Part shown: positions 37,676 through 46,620 of the stretch, piece after piece
How positions within the stretch are numbered: position 1 is the stretch's first letter
Layout: each line of letters starts with the position of its first letter
From: Streptomyces melanogenes
GTDB lineage: Bacteria; Actinomycetota; Actinomycetes; Streptomycetales; Streptomycetaceae
Assembly (NCBI RefSeq): GCF_014649795.1
Contig: NZ_BMTS01000001.1
Coordinates: forward strand, 558,001-622,000
DNA: 64,000 nucleotides
Direction: 5' to 3'
Position numbers and translations under genes: made by a program
Notes under the pieces: generated by a model
Seen by the model: only the letters and a program-made list of their open reading frames with translations
Database searches by the model: none
What the model was told of the DNA's origin: nothing

Positions 37676-39415
37676 TCACAGGACGACCGGGCCCGGTCGG
37701 GTGCCGCGCACGAGCTTGCCGGGCAGTGCGCCGGTGGCTTCGCCGTCGCGGAAGGTGATCTCACCGGCGACGATCGTCGCCGCGTAGCCGTCCGCCTTCT
37801 GGATTAGCCGGCCGCCGCCCGCCGGGAGGTCGTGGACGAACTCGGGGGAGCGCAGGGTCAGCCGGTCCAGGTCGATGACGTTGATGTCGGCCCGGTAGCC
37901 GGGGCGCAGCAGACCCCGGTCGCGCAGCCCGTACAGCCGGGCGGGCTCGGAGGTCTGCTTCTTGACGACGAACTCCAGCGGCAGCCGCTCGCCCCGGGCG
38001 CGGTCGCGCGCCCAGTGCGTGAGCATCGAGGTGGGCGTGCTGGCATCGCAGATGAGCCGGCAGTGCGCGCCCGCGTCGCTGAGCCCGAGGACCGCCTGGG
38101 GGTGCAGCAGCATCTCGCGGATCGGGTCCAGGGTGTACTCGGCGTAGCCGAGCAGCGGCCGGAAGATCATCCCGCTGGTGTCCTCGGAGGTGAGGAAGTC
38201 GTAGATGAGGGCTTCCGGGTTCGCGCCGGTGCGTCGTGCCAGCGCGTCGAAGGAGTGGTCGGCGGCGGGCTCGTAGTCGGGCGAGGTCGACTCCATCGGG
38301 AAGTGCCGCTCGTAGCCCTGCGGGAACAGCGCCGAGCGCGGGTCGGCGTTCTCCGGCCGCTCGGCGAGGATCCGCTCGCGCAGCGCGGGATCGCGCATCG
38401 CCACCCGCCGTTCGGGCGCGGGCAGATGGGCGATCTTCTTGTACGAGGGCCGTTTGTGGAAGGGGTGGGTGGAGTCCAGGCTGATGATGACGCTGAACGG
38501 GCGCCCGGCCACCTGCGGGTGCAGATCGGCGCCCTCGGCCACCGCGTCCTCGGCGATCTGGAGCAGTTCGCGCCAGCCGTCGGGGTCGTTGTCGTTCTGG
38601 AAGAGCCCGAAGGTGATGGGGCGGCGCACCGCCGCCGACAGCCGGCGCATCCACTTGATCTCGCCTAGCGGGTCGTCCACCTTCTCGCCGCCCGCGCCCA
38701 GCGGCACCAGCTGGAACACCCCGGTCCCCACCTCGCCGAGCACACCGCCGAGCGCGAACAGCTCGTCCTCGGCGGCGAAGGTGCCGGGCACCGGGGCGCC
38801 GGTGATGGCGAGGTGGGTGAGGGTGCGCGAGGTGGAGAAGCCGATGGCGCCCGCGTCCAGGCCCTCGCGGACCAGTTCGCACATCCGGCGCAGGTCGTCC
38901 TCGGTCGGCGGCTCGTTGTCGGCGCCCCGCTCGCCCATCACGTACGCGCGCAGGGCGCCGTGCGGGACCTGCGCCGCCACGTCCATCACCCGGGGCACGC
39001 GCTCCACCGCGTCGAGGTATTCGGGGAAGGTCTCCCACTCCCAGGTGATGCCCTCGGAGAGCGAGGCGCCGGGGATGTCCTCGACGCCCTCCATCAGTCC
39101 GATGAGCCACTCGTGGCGGTCGGGCCGGGCCGGGGCGAAACCCACCCCGCAGTTGCCCATGACCACCGAGGTGACGCCGTGCCAGCAGCTCGGGGTGAGC
39201 TGGGGGTCCCAGCTGACCTGCCCGTCGAAGTGGGTGTGGATGTCGACGAAGCCGGGGGTGACGAGGTGGCCCTCGGCGTCGATCTCGGTGCGGCCCCGGC
39301 CGGTGACCCGGCCGACCTTGGTGATCACACCGTGGTCCACGGCCACGTCCGCGACGCGGGCCGGTATGCCGGATCCATCGCACACGGAGCCGTTTCGGAT
39401 GATCAGGTCATGCAT
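37676..39415 (-). CDS. hyg7: N-acyl-D-amino-acid deacylase-family amidohydrolase
   Basis: This 579-residue metal-dependent amidohydrolase has the HxH metal motif in [12 protein letters not shown], the Cys ligand loop [10 protein letters not shown] and SDAGAHCRL, so the metal site looks intact. Mutant work on hygromycin A, as I recall it, ties this gene with the neighbouring methyltransferase gene to the methylenedioxy bridge of the aminocyclitol; no ordinary oxidative enzyme for that bridge is present. A plain deacylase role (removing an N-acyl group from an intermediate) is the alternative. Its start overlaps the methyltransferase stop by eight bases. Confidence 0.75.
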   Translation of the reverse strand: MHDLIIRNGSVCDGSGIPARVADVAVDHGVITKVGRVTGRGRTEIDAEGHLVTPGFVDIHTHFDGQVSWDPQLTPSCWHGVTSVVMGNCGVGFAPARPDRHEWLIGLMEGVEDIPGASLSEGITWEWETFPEYLDAVERVPRVMDVAAQVPHGALRAYVMGERGADNEPPTEDDLRRMCELVREGLDAGAIGFSTSRTLTHLAITGAPVPGTFAAEDELFALGGVLGEVGTGVFQLVPLGAGGEKVDDPLGEIKWMRRLSAAVRRPITFGLFQNDNDPDGWRELLQIAEDAVAEGADLHPQVAGRPFSVIISLDSTHPFHKRPSYKKIAHLPAPERRVAMRDPALRERILAERPENADPRSALFPQGYERHFPMESTSPDYEPAADHSFDALARRTGANPEALIYDFLTSEDTSGMIFRPLLGYAEYTLDPIREMLLHPQAVLGLSDAGAHCRLICDASTPTSMLTHWARDRARGERLPLEFVVKKQTSEPARLYGLRDRGLLRPGYRADINVIDLDRLTLRSPEFVHDLPAGGGRLIQKADGYAATIVAGEITFRDGEATGALPGKLVRGTRPGPVVL

Positions 39416-40349
39416 GGTGATGCGGACTCCTCGGGTCGGGTGAGTGCCACAGGCCCGCCGGTGCGAAGAGCAGGTTCTGGTACTCGTAGTGCGTCTGCGG
39501 CCGGTGGGGCACGGGGGTTCCGCCGCGCAGCTCCCACGGCTCGTACTCCGCGGCGATCAGGGTGTCGACCAGCTCCCGGCTGGAGGGCGCGCCGGCCACG
39601 TCGAGGTCGCCCACCTCCAGGGAGATGACGGGCCGCTGTCCGGAGAGCAGGTCGCGCATGCCGCTCAGGACGTGCGCCTCCGCGCTCTCGGTGTCGATCT
39701 TGATGAAGTCGACCTCGATGCCCTCGCCGCGTACGAAGTCGTCGAGGCTGAGTGCCTGCACGGTGAAGGGCTCGGAGGGGATCCGGGCGCGGACCGCGTC
39801 GGGCAGCCGCGCCTCGAAGGCGGAGTTGTAGGCGCTGTAGCCGAGGCCGTGGTCGAAGAAGACCAGCTCCTCCTTCTTGGACCAGGCCGCCGCGGCCACC
39901 ACCGACGCGTTGGGCAGCCGGGCGGCGTTCGCCCGCAGCACCGAGAGCGTCGAGGGGGTCGGCTCGAAGGCGATCACCCTGCCGTCGGGACCGACCAGGT
40001 CGCTCGCCCACATCGTGTAGTAGCCGATGTGGGCGCCGACGTCGAGCACGGTCGCGCCGGGCCGCAGATGGGAGAGGAGGAACGCGGTGAGGTCGTAGTC
40101 CACGAAGCCGTACCGGTGGAGGGAGATGGACACCTCCTCGGGGAGCGCGATGGACATCTCCCGGCCCCAGAACGTCTTCGCGGTCGACGGCGCGCCCTCG
40201 CCGCGGTGGCGTCGGGCGCGCAGGGCGCGGGTGGTCGGGAAGGTGGTCCGGACGGGGTGGCGCAGGCGCTGCGCGAGCCCGCCGATCCCCTCCTTGCGGG
40301 AGCGCCGGTCGAGGGCGGTGCGCCAGGCGGTGCGGTTCGGTGGGGTCAC
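39408..40349 (-). CDS. hyg6: FkbM-family SAM-dependent methyltransferase
   Basis: This 313-residue methyltransferase has the SAM motif [21 protein letters not shown] followed by [17 protein letters not shown] and the FkbM hallmark [16 protein letters not shown] [16 protein letters not shown]. It should O-methylate the aminocyclitol, giving the carbon that becomes the methylene bridge. The GTG start overlaps the stop of the GDP-mannose dehydratase gene (GTGA). Role inferred from order and my memory of published mutants. Confidence 0.8.
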   Translation of the reverse strand: MTPPNRTAWRTALDRRSRKEGIGGLAQRLRHPVRTTFPTTRALRARRHRGEGAPSTAKTFWGREMSIALPEEVSISLHRYGFVDYDLTAFLLSHLRPGATVLDVGAHIGYYTMWASDLVGPDGRVIAFEPTPSTLSVLRANAARLPNASVVAAAAWSKKEELVFFDHGLGYSAYNSAFEARLPDAVRARIPSEPFTVQALSLDDFVRGEGIEVDFIKIDTESAEAHVLSGMRDLLSGQRPVISLEVGDLDVAGAPSSRELVDTLIAAEYEPWELRGGTPVPHRPQTHYEYQNLLFAPAGLWHSPDPRSPHHHA

Positions 40350-41398
40350 AGACGGCTCCGAGTCTGCTCGTGGTGGGCCCGGGAGTCCGCGAAGGGAAGG
40401 GCGTCCGACGGTTCACGGCCGCTCGCCCCGAGCCGGGCGAGCTCGGCGTCCACCATGATCTGGGCCAGCCGCTCCACCGAGGTGCGCGCGCTCCAGCCCA
40501 GTGCGGTACGGGCCTTGGAGGCGTCCCCGATCAGCGAGTCGACCTCGGTGGGGCGCAGATACGCCTCGTCGTAGCGGACGTGGCTCTGCCAGTCGAGGCC
40601 GACGTGGGAGAAGCAGTGCTCGGCGAACTCCCGCACGGTGGAGCCGACTCCGGTGGCCAGCACGTAGTCGTCCGGCTCGTCACGCTGCAGCATGCGCCAC
40701 ATGCCCTCGACGTACTCCGGCGCGTATCCCCAGTCGCGGACGGCGTCGATGTTGCCGAGGTAGAGGTGCTTCTCCAGCCCGTTCTTGATCCGCGCCGCCG
40801 CTCGGGCGATCTTGCGGGTCACGAACGTCTCGCCGCGCCGGGGCGACTCGTGGTTGAAGAGGATGCCATTGACCGCGAACAGCCCGTACGCCTCACGGTA
40901 GTTGCGCGTCATCCAGTAGCTGTACACCTTGGCCGCGCCGTACGGGCTGCGCGGGTGGAAGGCGGTGTGCTCGTTCTGCGGCGGCGGGGTCGCTCCGAAC
41001 ATCTCGGAGGAGGAGGCCTGGTAGTAGCGGATGTCCCGCGCGGACATGAGGATCGCTTCGAGGAGCCGGGTGGTGCCGATGCCGGTGATGTTGCCGGTGT
41101 TCTCCGGCTCGTCGAAGCTCACCCGCACATGGGACTGCGCGGCCAGGTGGTAGACCTCGTCCGGCCGGATGCGGGCCAGCAGGGTGACCAGCCGGCTCGC
41201 GTCGCTGACGTCGCCGTAGTGCAGGATCAGACGCCGTCCGGCGTCGTGCGGGTCGCGGTAGATGTGGTCGAGCCGACGGGTGTTGAAGGTCGAGCTGCGG
41301 CGGACTATGCCGTGCACCTCGTAGCCCTTGTCCAACAGGAGGTCGGCGAGATAGGAGCCGTCCTGGCCGGTGATTCCGGTGATCAGCGCGCGCTTCAC
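40346..41398 (-). CDS. gmd: GDP-mannose 4,6-dehydratase
   Basis: This 350-residue extended SDR has [15 protein letters not shown], the catalytic Thr/Ser-Glu region SSSEMFG, YGAAK, and [16 protein letters not shown], a GMD signature. It makes GDP-4-keto-6-deoxy-D-mannose, the substrate of the fucose synthase encoded at 21773. By gene order it is hyg5. It lies 37 bases after the chorismate lyase gene and is coupled to the methyltransferase gene. Confidence 0.92.
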   Translation of the reverse strand: MKRALITGITGQDGSYLADLLLDKGYEVHGIVRRSSTFNTRRLDHIYRDPHDAGRRLILHYGDVSDASRLVTLLARIRPDEVYHLAAQSHVRVSFDEPENTGNITGIGTTRLLEAILMSARDIRYYQASSSEMFGATPPPQNEHTAFHPRSPYGAAKVYSYWMTRNYREAYGLFAVNGILFNHESPRRGETFVTRKIARAAARIKNGLEKHLYLGNIDAVRDWGYAPEYVEGMWRMLQRDEPDDYVLATGVGSTVREFAEHCFSHVGLDWQSHVRYDEAYLRPTEVDSLIGDASKARTALGWSARTSVERLAQIMVDAELARLGASGREPSDALPFADSRAHHEQTRSRL

Positions 41399-41435
41399 GC
41401 CGATTCGCTCCGGAGCGGCGGCGTGCTTCCGGAAG

Positions 41436-42005
41436 TCATGTGTATCGACCGTCCCTTTCCAGAGGCTCCAGAGTGCGACGAGGTTCCAGAGGAACGAACC
41501 CGGGGTTGAACCGCTCGTGTACGTAGACGCGTCCCGCGCCGCCGCAGTCGATGATGTATTCCTTGCTCACGCACGCGGGCGAGGTGTCGTCGAGCGGCCA
41601 GATGTCCCGGGACACGGCGATCGGCTCGCGCTTGAGCGCCAGCCCCACCTTCTTCAGGTAGGGGCCCAGGAGTTCGTCGGGCGGGGGGACCAGGCGGTCG
41701 CTCTCGCGTCCGGCGATGACCACCCGGTTCACGCTGATGACTTCGTCGTCGGGGGTGAGGATCCTGGTCTGGCGGTCGACCACCAGGGCGTCGGGGGCGG
41801 CGCCGAGGATCTGGCACCCGATGCGCCGGACCCGGGCGGCGGGCACCTGCTGCTGGTGGTCGACCCGTACGCTCAGCCGCTCGCCGACCAGGGCGTCGAG
41901 CAGCAGGGTCGTCGATCCGTCCGCGCAGACGAGCATTCTCGTGTGCGGCGGAGCCGAAGAGAATTGATTCAGCCGTTCTTTCATATCACGACCGTTCCAC
42001 GCCAC
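41436..42005 (-). CDS. Chorismate lyase-like 4-hydroxybenzoate synthase
   Basis: This protein of about 189 residues resembles the DUF98/chorismate pyruvate-lyase family: R at [21 protein letters not shown], then [42 protein letters not shown]. It should release pyruvate from chorismate to give 4-hydroxybenzoate, the aromatic starter. The frame opens with a GTG at 42005; an ATG at 41984 is equally possible. It is the first gene downstream of the StrR-type palindrome, so it heads the long biosynthetic operon. Confidence 0.8.
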   Translation of the reverse strand: MAWNGRDMKERLNQFSSAPPHTRMLVCADGSTTLLLDALVGERLSVRVDHQQQVPAARVRRIGCQILGAAPDALVVDRQTRILTPDDEVISVNRVVIAGRESDRLVPPPDELLGPYLKKVGLALKREPIAVSRDIWPLDDTSPACVSKEYIIDCGGAGRVYVHERFNPGFVPLEPRRTLEPLERDGRYT

Positions 42006-42095
42006 AAGGCGGACCAGAAAACGTGAATCGCGCTGCCGATTTCTTCGATGATCATGTGCCGAAAGGCTAAGAGCCGGGGAAGCCGGGGGTCAAGT

Positions 42096-42131
42096 GGTGT
42101 TCGACTGCACAAGTTTGTGCAGTCGAACACC
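42096..42131. promoter_or_regulatory. StrR-type operator palindrome
   Basis: A 36-base inverted repeat has 17 perfectly paired bases per arm around a central GT. It contains GTTCGACTG, 12 bases, then CAGTCGAAC, almost exactly the published StrR consensus (GTTCGActG, 11 bases, CagTcGAAc). It lies about 90 bases upstream of the chorismate lyase start and downstream of the StrR-like regulator gene. No T-run follows on either strand, arguing against a terminator. Confidence 0.8.
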
Positions 42132-42184
42132 TGGAACTTCGATTCCTGGGACACCGTGAAGAGGCCGGGGGGCGGCCCTTTGCG

Positions 42185-43153
42185 TTACCGTTGCTCCAGT
42201 TCCGTCGCGAACTCTTCGAGATTGGCCATGCATACGCGCATGGCGCGCGCCGCGATCGCGGTGCAATGCTCGGGAACGCTGTTCACTATGACACTGTGGT
42301 TCTTGCTGACGGCCGCGGTCAGCCGCAGCCACTGCACCAGCATGCGGCCCGTGTCGGTGTGCCGCACGGACGGGTCGCGGGCCAGCAGTTCCAGGTGGCG
42401 CAGCTGCTCAGGTCCGGAATCCGGTCCGTCCACCGCGGAGAGCGCCGGCGGCTGCCGCGCCTGGGGGTCGGCGGAAGCCCGCTTCAGCGTCGCGCGCCGG
42501 CGTACGTCCTGGGCGGTCGAGGGGGAGATGTTCGCCGCTCGCGCGATCTCCCGCAAAGAGGCGTGGGGGTTTTCCTGAAGGTACTCTTCGGCAATCCTTC
42601 GGTTCTCCTTGGGGTTTACGGGTCGTGCGCGCCCGTCCACGCCGATGCGCGACGTGCCGGGCCTGGTGGGGGGAAGTTGCTGGCGAATTCTGGCGACGGT
42701 CTGCTGGGCGAGACCGGTGAACTTCGACAGCGCTCGGTCGGACATCGTCGGAAAGGCCTTGATGATCCTCTCCGCGGCGGCTCTTCGGTCCTCCCGGGTG
42801 AGGGGGAGACCGTGTTTCGTGTTCGACTGGACGGCGAACAGAAAAGCCTCGTTCTCGCTGCCGGTGAAATAGCGGGCCCGAATGCTGGTGTCGCCGCGCT
42901 CGGCCCGGGCCCGCAGACGGTGCATTCCGTCGATCACCCGCATGGACTGCTGGTGCACGACGATCGGCTGCGGCTCGTCGTCCAGCTCCGCGATCAGCCG
43001 GACGTGCTCCGTGCTCTCGCCGTTGAGACGAGGGGAATCGGCGGGCAGCAGCGATTCGATGGGCAGCCAGACGCAGTGCTCGCTGATGTACCGCTGGAGC
43101 GGAAGGAAGTGGTCGGCGCGGTCCTCGTTCGCTAAGTCAGGAACTGTCGACAT
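42185..43153 (-). CDS. StrR-family (ParB-like) pathway-specific activator
   Basis: This 322-residue regulator has a ParB/Srx-type N-terminal domain (LPIESLLPADSPR, QPIVVHQQSMRVIDGMHRLRAR) and a central helix-turn-helix region (MSDRALSKFTGLAQQTVARIRQ), the plan of StrR, NovG and Tei15*. A second repeat-like HTH (SLREIARAANISPSTAQDVRRR) follows. It likely activates the cluster from the palindrome at 42096. Codon 7 (43133-43135) is TTA, so bldA control of the whole pathway is likely. It is divergent from the hydroxylase gene. Confidence 0.85.
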   Translation of the reverse strand: MSTVPDLANEDRADHFLPLQRYISEHCVWLPIESLLPADSPRLNGESTEHVRLIAELDDEPQPIVVHQQSMRVIDGMHRLRARAERGDTSIRARYFTGSENEAFLFAVQSNTKHGLPLTREDRRAAAERIIKAFPTMSDRALSKFTGLAQQTVARIRQQLPPTRPGTSRIGVDGRARPVNPKENRRIAEEYLQENPHASLREIARAANISPSTAQDVRRRATLKRASADPQARQPPALSAVDGPDSGPEQLRHLELLARDPSVRHTDTGRMLVQWLRLTAAVSKNHSVIVNSVPEHCTAIAARAMRVCMANLEEFATELEQR

Positions 43154-43585
43154 GATCCCCCATGCGATGGTGACGATGGTGAAGGTGTCATTTCGGCCAT
43201 GGTCGGCGCCGGTGGTCGCCTTCCGGCGTGGTGGGACCGGGTGCCCTCGCACCGGTGCATGCCACGCCCGCGAGGGCGACCCGTGGAGGCAGTGGAGACC
43301 ACTGAGCTCCCCTTTCGCATCGGTGAGTACTGCATTCAACTTTCCCGAGGGCGTAGAGGAGTCGCAAGTTCCGATTCGGACAGTCCTGATCATCAGGGCA
43401 ACCGGATTATTTTCGGCCGGGGGTACGGACCAAATGCAGCGGAGTGGTCCGGGCTGTTCGAAACGGGGAACTGGACAGCGGGCACGGGGAGTTAACCTTC
43501 TGCGGGACGTGCCGGACGCACCCGGTGCATGCCGGACGCACTCGGTGGCGGAGCACGGCCTCCGTTCGACTCGAAGGGACGAGCC
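43154..43585. other. 432-base divergent intergenic region
   Basis: This is the longest gene-free stretch. It must hold promoters for the regulator (minus) and hydroxylase (plus) genes. It is A/T-richer in its middle. Seen inside: a 13-base palindrome CCTGAT-C-ATCAGG (43385-43397) and a tandem repeat (43510-43547). Small frames exist but none has convincing codon bias. No full StrR-type palindrome was found here; only a half-site-like GTTCGACT near 43564. Confidence 0.5.
43510..43547 (+). repeat. Tandem repeat upstream of the hydroxylase gene
   Basis: Two copies of TGCCGGACGCACYCGGTG start at 43510 and 43530, a 20-base period with one mismatch, 40-75 bases before the hydroxylase start. The spacing of two helical turns suits side-by-side protein binding. 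Confidence 0.5.
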
Positions 43586-44815
43586 ATGCCCCAAGCCCCC
43601 ATCCGGACCGCGGTCGGCATAGTCGGCGCGGGCCCGGCCGGGCTGATGCTCTCGCACCTGCTCGCCCGCGCGGGGATCGACTCGGTGGTGGTCGACCACC
43701 GCACCCGCGCCGAGATCGAGGGCACCAGCCGCGCGGGCATCCTGGAGGCCGACAACGTCCGCCTGCTGACCGACTCCGGGGTGTCGGAGCGGGTGCGCCG
43801 CGACGGCCATCCGCACGACGGGATCGCGCTGCGCTTCGGCGGCGAGAGCCACCGCGTGGACTTCCGGGCGCTGGTCGGGGAGAGCGTGTGGCTCTATCCG
43901 CAGACCGATGTGTTCACCGACCTCGCCGACGCCCGCGCGCGCGACGTGGGAGACGTACGCTTCGGCGTCTCGGATACCCAAGTGGTCGACCTGACCGCCG
44001 AGTCGCCCGGCATCCTGTTCACCGACGCCGACGGTGTGGCCAGGGAGATACGCTGCGACATCCTGGTCGGCGCCGACGGTTCGCGCGGGGTGTGCCGCTC
44101 CACCGTGCCCGAGGCGGCGCGCACCCACTTCTTCCGCGAGTACCCGTACGCCTGGTTCGGCGTCCTCGTCGAGGCCCCTCCCAGCGCCCCCGAGCTCGTC
44201 TACACCCACTCCGAGCGCGGTTTCGCCCTCATCAGCCAGCGTACGGAGTCCGTCCAGCGCATGTACTTCCAGTGCGACCCGGACGAGGACCCGGCGGCCT
44301 GGCCGGACGACCGGATCTGGGACGAACTGCAGGCACGGGTGCGCGGCGCCGACGGTTTCACCCTCAAGGAGGGCCCGGTCACCGACCGCTCGGTGCTGCG
44401 CTTCCGCAGCTTCGTGTGCGAGCCGATGCGCTACGGCAACATGCTGCTCGCCGGCGACGCCGCCCACACCGTCCCGCCCACCGGCGCCAAGGGCCTCAAC
44501 CTGGCCCTGGCGGATGTGCGGTTGCTCGCCGAGGGTCTGGAGAGAGCCCTGGTGAAGGGCGACCGCACCGCCCTCGACGAGTACGGCCCCCGCGCCCTGC
44601 GCCGCGTCTGGCGCGCCCAGCACTTCTCGTACTGGATAACGGCCATGCTCCACCGCGCCCCCGGCACCACCGACTTCGACGTCCGCCGCCAGCTCGGCGA
44701 ACTGGCGGCGGTGGTGGACTCCATGGCGGGCTCGACGTATCTCGCGGAGGCGTATACCGGGTGGAGCGAGAGACGGGCGGGCCGCGGGCGCGGCGTGCAG
44801 GATGCGTGGCAATAA
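43586..44815 (+). CDS. pobA: 4-Hydroxybenzoate 3-monooxygenase (PobA-like)
   Basis: This 409-residue FAD monooxygenase has GAGPAGLMLSHLLARAGI, CDILVGADGSRG and the PobA signature MLLAGDAAHTVPPTGAKGLNLALADV. It hydroxylates 4-hydroxybenzoate to 3,4-dihydroxybenzoate with NAD(P)H, accounting for the catechol of the product. The ATG at 43586 follows GAAGGGA; the longer frame lacks a site. It stands at the right edge of the cluster, divergent from the StrR-like gene. It could alternatively serve protocatechuate catabolism, but no such genes are nearby. Confidence 0.85.
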   Translation: MPQAPIRTAVGIVGAGPAGLMLSHLLARAGIDSVVVDHRTRAEIEGTSRAGILEADNVRLLTDSGVSERVRRDGHPHDGIALRFGGESHRVDFRALVGESVWLYPQTDVFTDLADARARDVGDVRFGVSDTQVVDLTAESPGILFTDADGVAREIRCDILVGADGSRGVCRSTVPEAARTHFFREYPYAWFGVLVEAPPSAPELVYTHSERGFALISQRTESVQRMYFQCDPDEDPAAWPDDRIWDELQARVRGADGFTLKEGPVTDRSVLRFRSFVCEPMRYGNMLLAGDAAHTVPPTGAKGLNLALADVRLLAEGLERALVKGDRTALDEYGPRALRRVWRAQHFSYWITAMLHRAPGTTDFDVRRQLGELAAVVDSMAGSTYLAEAYTGWSERRAGRGRGVQDAWQ

Positions 44816-44937
44816 CAAGAACCCAGCGGCGCACGGCTGTTCGGGGAATTAGCATCCAGCTCGACGAGCACGGCCGCGACCGGACGACGACCTCAGGTGC
44901 GTACCGGACGGGCCGGTGACTTCACCGGGGGGACTGG

Positions 44938-46620
44938 ATGCTGTTCGAGCTGATAGGCCGGGAGTGGGCCGGTGACACCGCCCCCTGGCGCGGTGTGCTG
45001 GACCGGGAGCAGGCGCGGTGGATCGACGCCGCACTCGCCGCGTCCCCCGAGGAGCTCGCCGCGCTGACGCGCGACGCCGGGCCGGACGGCCTCTCCGTCT
45101 ACCTTCCGGCGCTCCTTGAGCGGGGCCGGGCGGCCGTACGGGCCGGGCAGCGGGACACCGAGCCGATCGGCCGGGCGCTGATCGCGCTCGACTTCCACGC
45201 CGGGGAGGGCCGGGCGGCGGGCCACTTCCTCGTCGGCTTTGCGCTCCGGCTCCAGGCGGCGGACGCCGAGCGGCACTTCCAGCTCGCCCGGATCGGCTAC
45301 CGGGACGCCGGGGCACCCCTGCGCGAGGGCCTCGCGGCGGTGGCGGCCGAGGCGGGCAAGCTGGACCTCCTGTTCGGCGCCGAGCCCACGACCGGCCTCA
45401 CCCTGGCCTTCGGCGCCCTCGCCGCCGCCGACCCGGGCTGCGCGGACCGGCTCACGAACTCGCTCGACCACTTCTTCGCGATGCTCCGCACCGTCCACGC
45501 CCTGATCGACGACCCGTCGCTGCCCGAGGCGGCGTTGCCGGAGGCCGTGACGGACGAGGACGTCGACATGCTGAGCGCCGCGCTGGCGGCGACCGTACAG
45601 CGCCGACCCGCCACGGCGGCCGCGCTCGCCCGCTCCATCGACCAACTGCGCCGGCGCGACGGCAAGCCGTCCCACGCCACCGACGGCCTCGTCACCGTCC
45701 TGGAGGAGGCCCGCGACTGGGACGCCGCCGTGACCGTACTCCACGACCTGCGCGTCCACGGCGACCGGCGCCCGGAGACCGTCAGGGCGCTGGCGCGGGC
45801 GCTGACCGAGGTCGGCCGCTGGGACGAGGCCAAGGCGCTGCTCCTTGAGCACATCGGCGATCCGCCGGGGCAGGCGGACGTCGAGACGCTGACGCACCTG
45901 GTCCTGCTGGGCACCAGGGAAGGGGACCCCACCTGCGGGCAGTGGGCCGCGCGGCTGCGCGCGCTCAACCCCGCGCACCCCCTGGAGGCCATGGCGCCGC
46001 CCTCCATGATGCGCAAGGAGCAGGCCCCGAGACCGCAGCTGCTGGCCCACCACGAGAACGGCTCCCTGACCCTCGACCCGCGCCTTGCCGAGCTCGGGCA
46101 GCACGAGATGCAGGCCCACATCATGGCGGCCGTCATCATCGCTCAGGGCGACGAGTCGGGCCCGCTCCGCGCCGACGTCGCGGCGAAGGACCCGAAGCTG
46201 TACGAGCGGATCCTGGAGCTCCTGCCCGCGCCCGAGCCGCGGTTGACGCCCGCAGAGGAGCGCTGCGCCCACGCCGAGGACCTGTTCCGCCAGCGCCGCT
46301 ACCGCGAGGCGATCACCGCCTACCGGGCGGCGATCGAGCTCAACCCCGACTTCACGCTCGCGCACCTGGGCCTCGGGGACGCCTACTACATGCTGGGCGA
46401 GTACCACATGGCGGCAGCGCAGTTCACCGAGTCGATCGCCATCGAGCCGACCCCGCAGGCGTACCGGTTCCTGGGCGACGCGATCCAGCGCGGCGGCCGC
46501 GACCTGGCCCTCGCCCGGCAGTGCTACGAGCAGGCCCTCGCCCTGGACCCGGAATACGGCGGGGCGCGCCTCGCGCTCGAACAGGTGCGGGCCGCCCAGG
46601 CGGAGCGCCGACGCCCATGA
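44938..46620 (+). CDS. Tetratricopeptide-repeat protein (first gene of CHAT triplet)
   Basis: This 560-residue protein is almost wholly alpha-helical and has no signal peptide. Clear TPR units are near residues 440-550 (REAITAYRAAIELNPDFTLAHLGLGDAYYMLGEY, ALARQCYEQALALDPEYGGARLAL). The first 400 residues are Ala/Leu/Arg-rich helical repeats without a recognised domain. Its stop overlaps the CHAT gene start (ATGA). A sensor or scaffold for the CHAT protease is the natural guess. Confidence 0.75.
   Translation: MLFELIGREWAGDTAPWRGVLDREQARWIDAALAASPEELAALTRDAGPDGLSVYLPALLERGRAAVRAGQRDTEPIGRALIALDFHAGEGRAAGHFLVGFALRLQAADAERHFQLARIGYRDAGAPLREGLAAVAAEAGKLDLLFGAEPTTGLTLAFGALAAADPGCADRLTNSLDHFFAMLRTVHALIDDPSLPEAALPEAVTDEDVDMLSAALAATVQRRPATAAALARSIDQLRRRDGKPSHATDGLVTVLEEARDWDAAVTVLHDLRVHGDRRPETVRALARALTEVGRWDEAKALLLEHIGDPPGQADVETLTHLVLLGTREGDPTCGQWAARLRALNPAHPLEAMAPPSMMRKEQAPRPQLLAHHENGSLTLDPRLAELGQHEMQAHIMAAVIIAQGDESGPLRADVAAKDPKLYERILELLPAPEPRLTPAEERCAHAEDLFRQRRYREAITAYRAAIELNPDFTLAHLGLGDAYYMLGEYHMAAAQFTESIAIEPTPQAYRFLGDAIQRGGRDLALARQCYEQALALDPEYGGARLALEQVRAAQAERRRP

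Noticed and set aside
42096..42131. Reading the long palindrome as a terminator of the regulator gene
   Set aside because: It has a two-base centre, no T-run on either strand, and matches a StrR operator.
19317..44815. A201A or puromycin-type nucleoside cluster
   Set aside because: No nucleoside-forming genes are present, while inositol phosphate synthase, inositol dehydrogenase and an aminotransferase point to an aminocyclitol.
42185..44818. 877-residue minus-strand frame covering the StrR-like gene and the antisense of the hydroxylase gene
   Set aside because: Only the part from 43153 down matches a regulator; the upstream part is antisense of a clear PobA-like gene.
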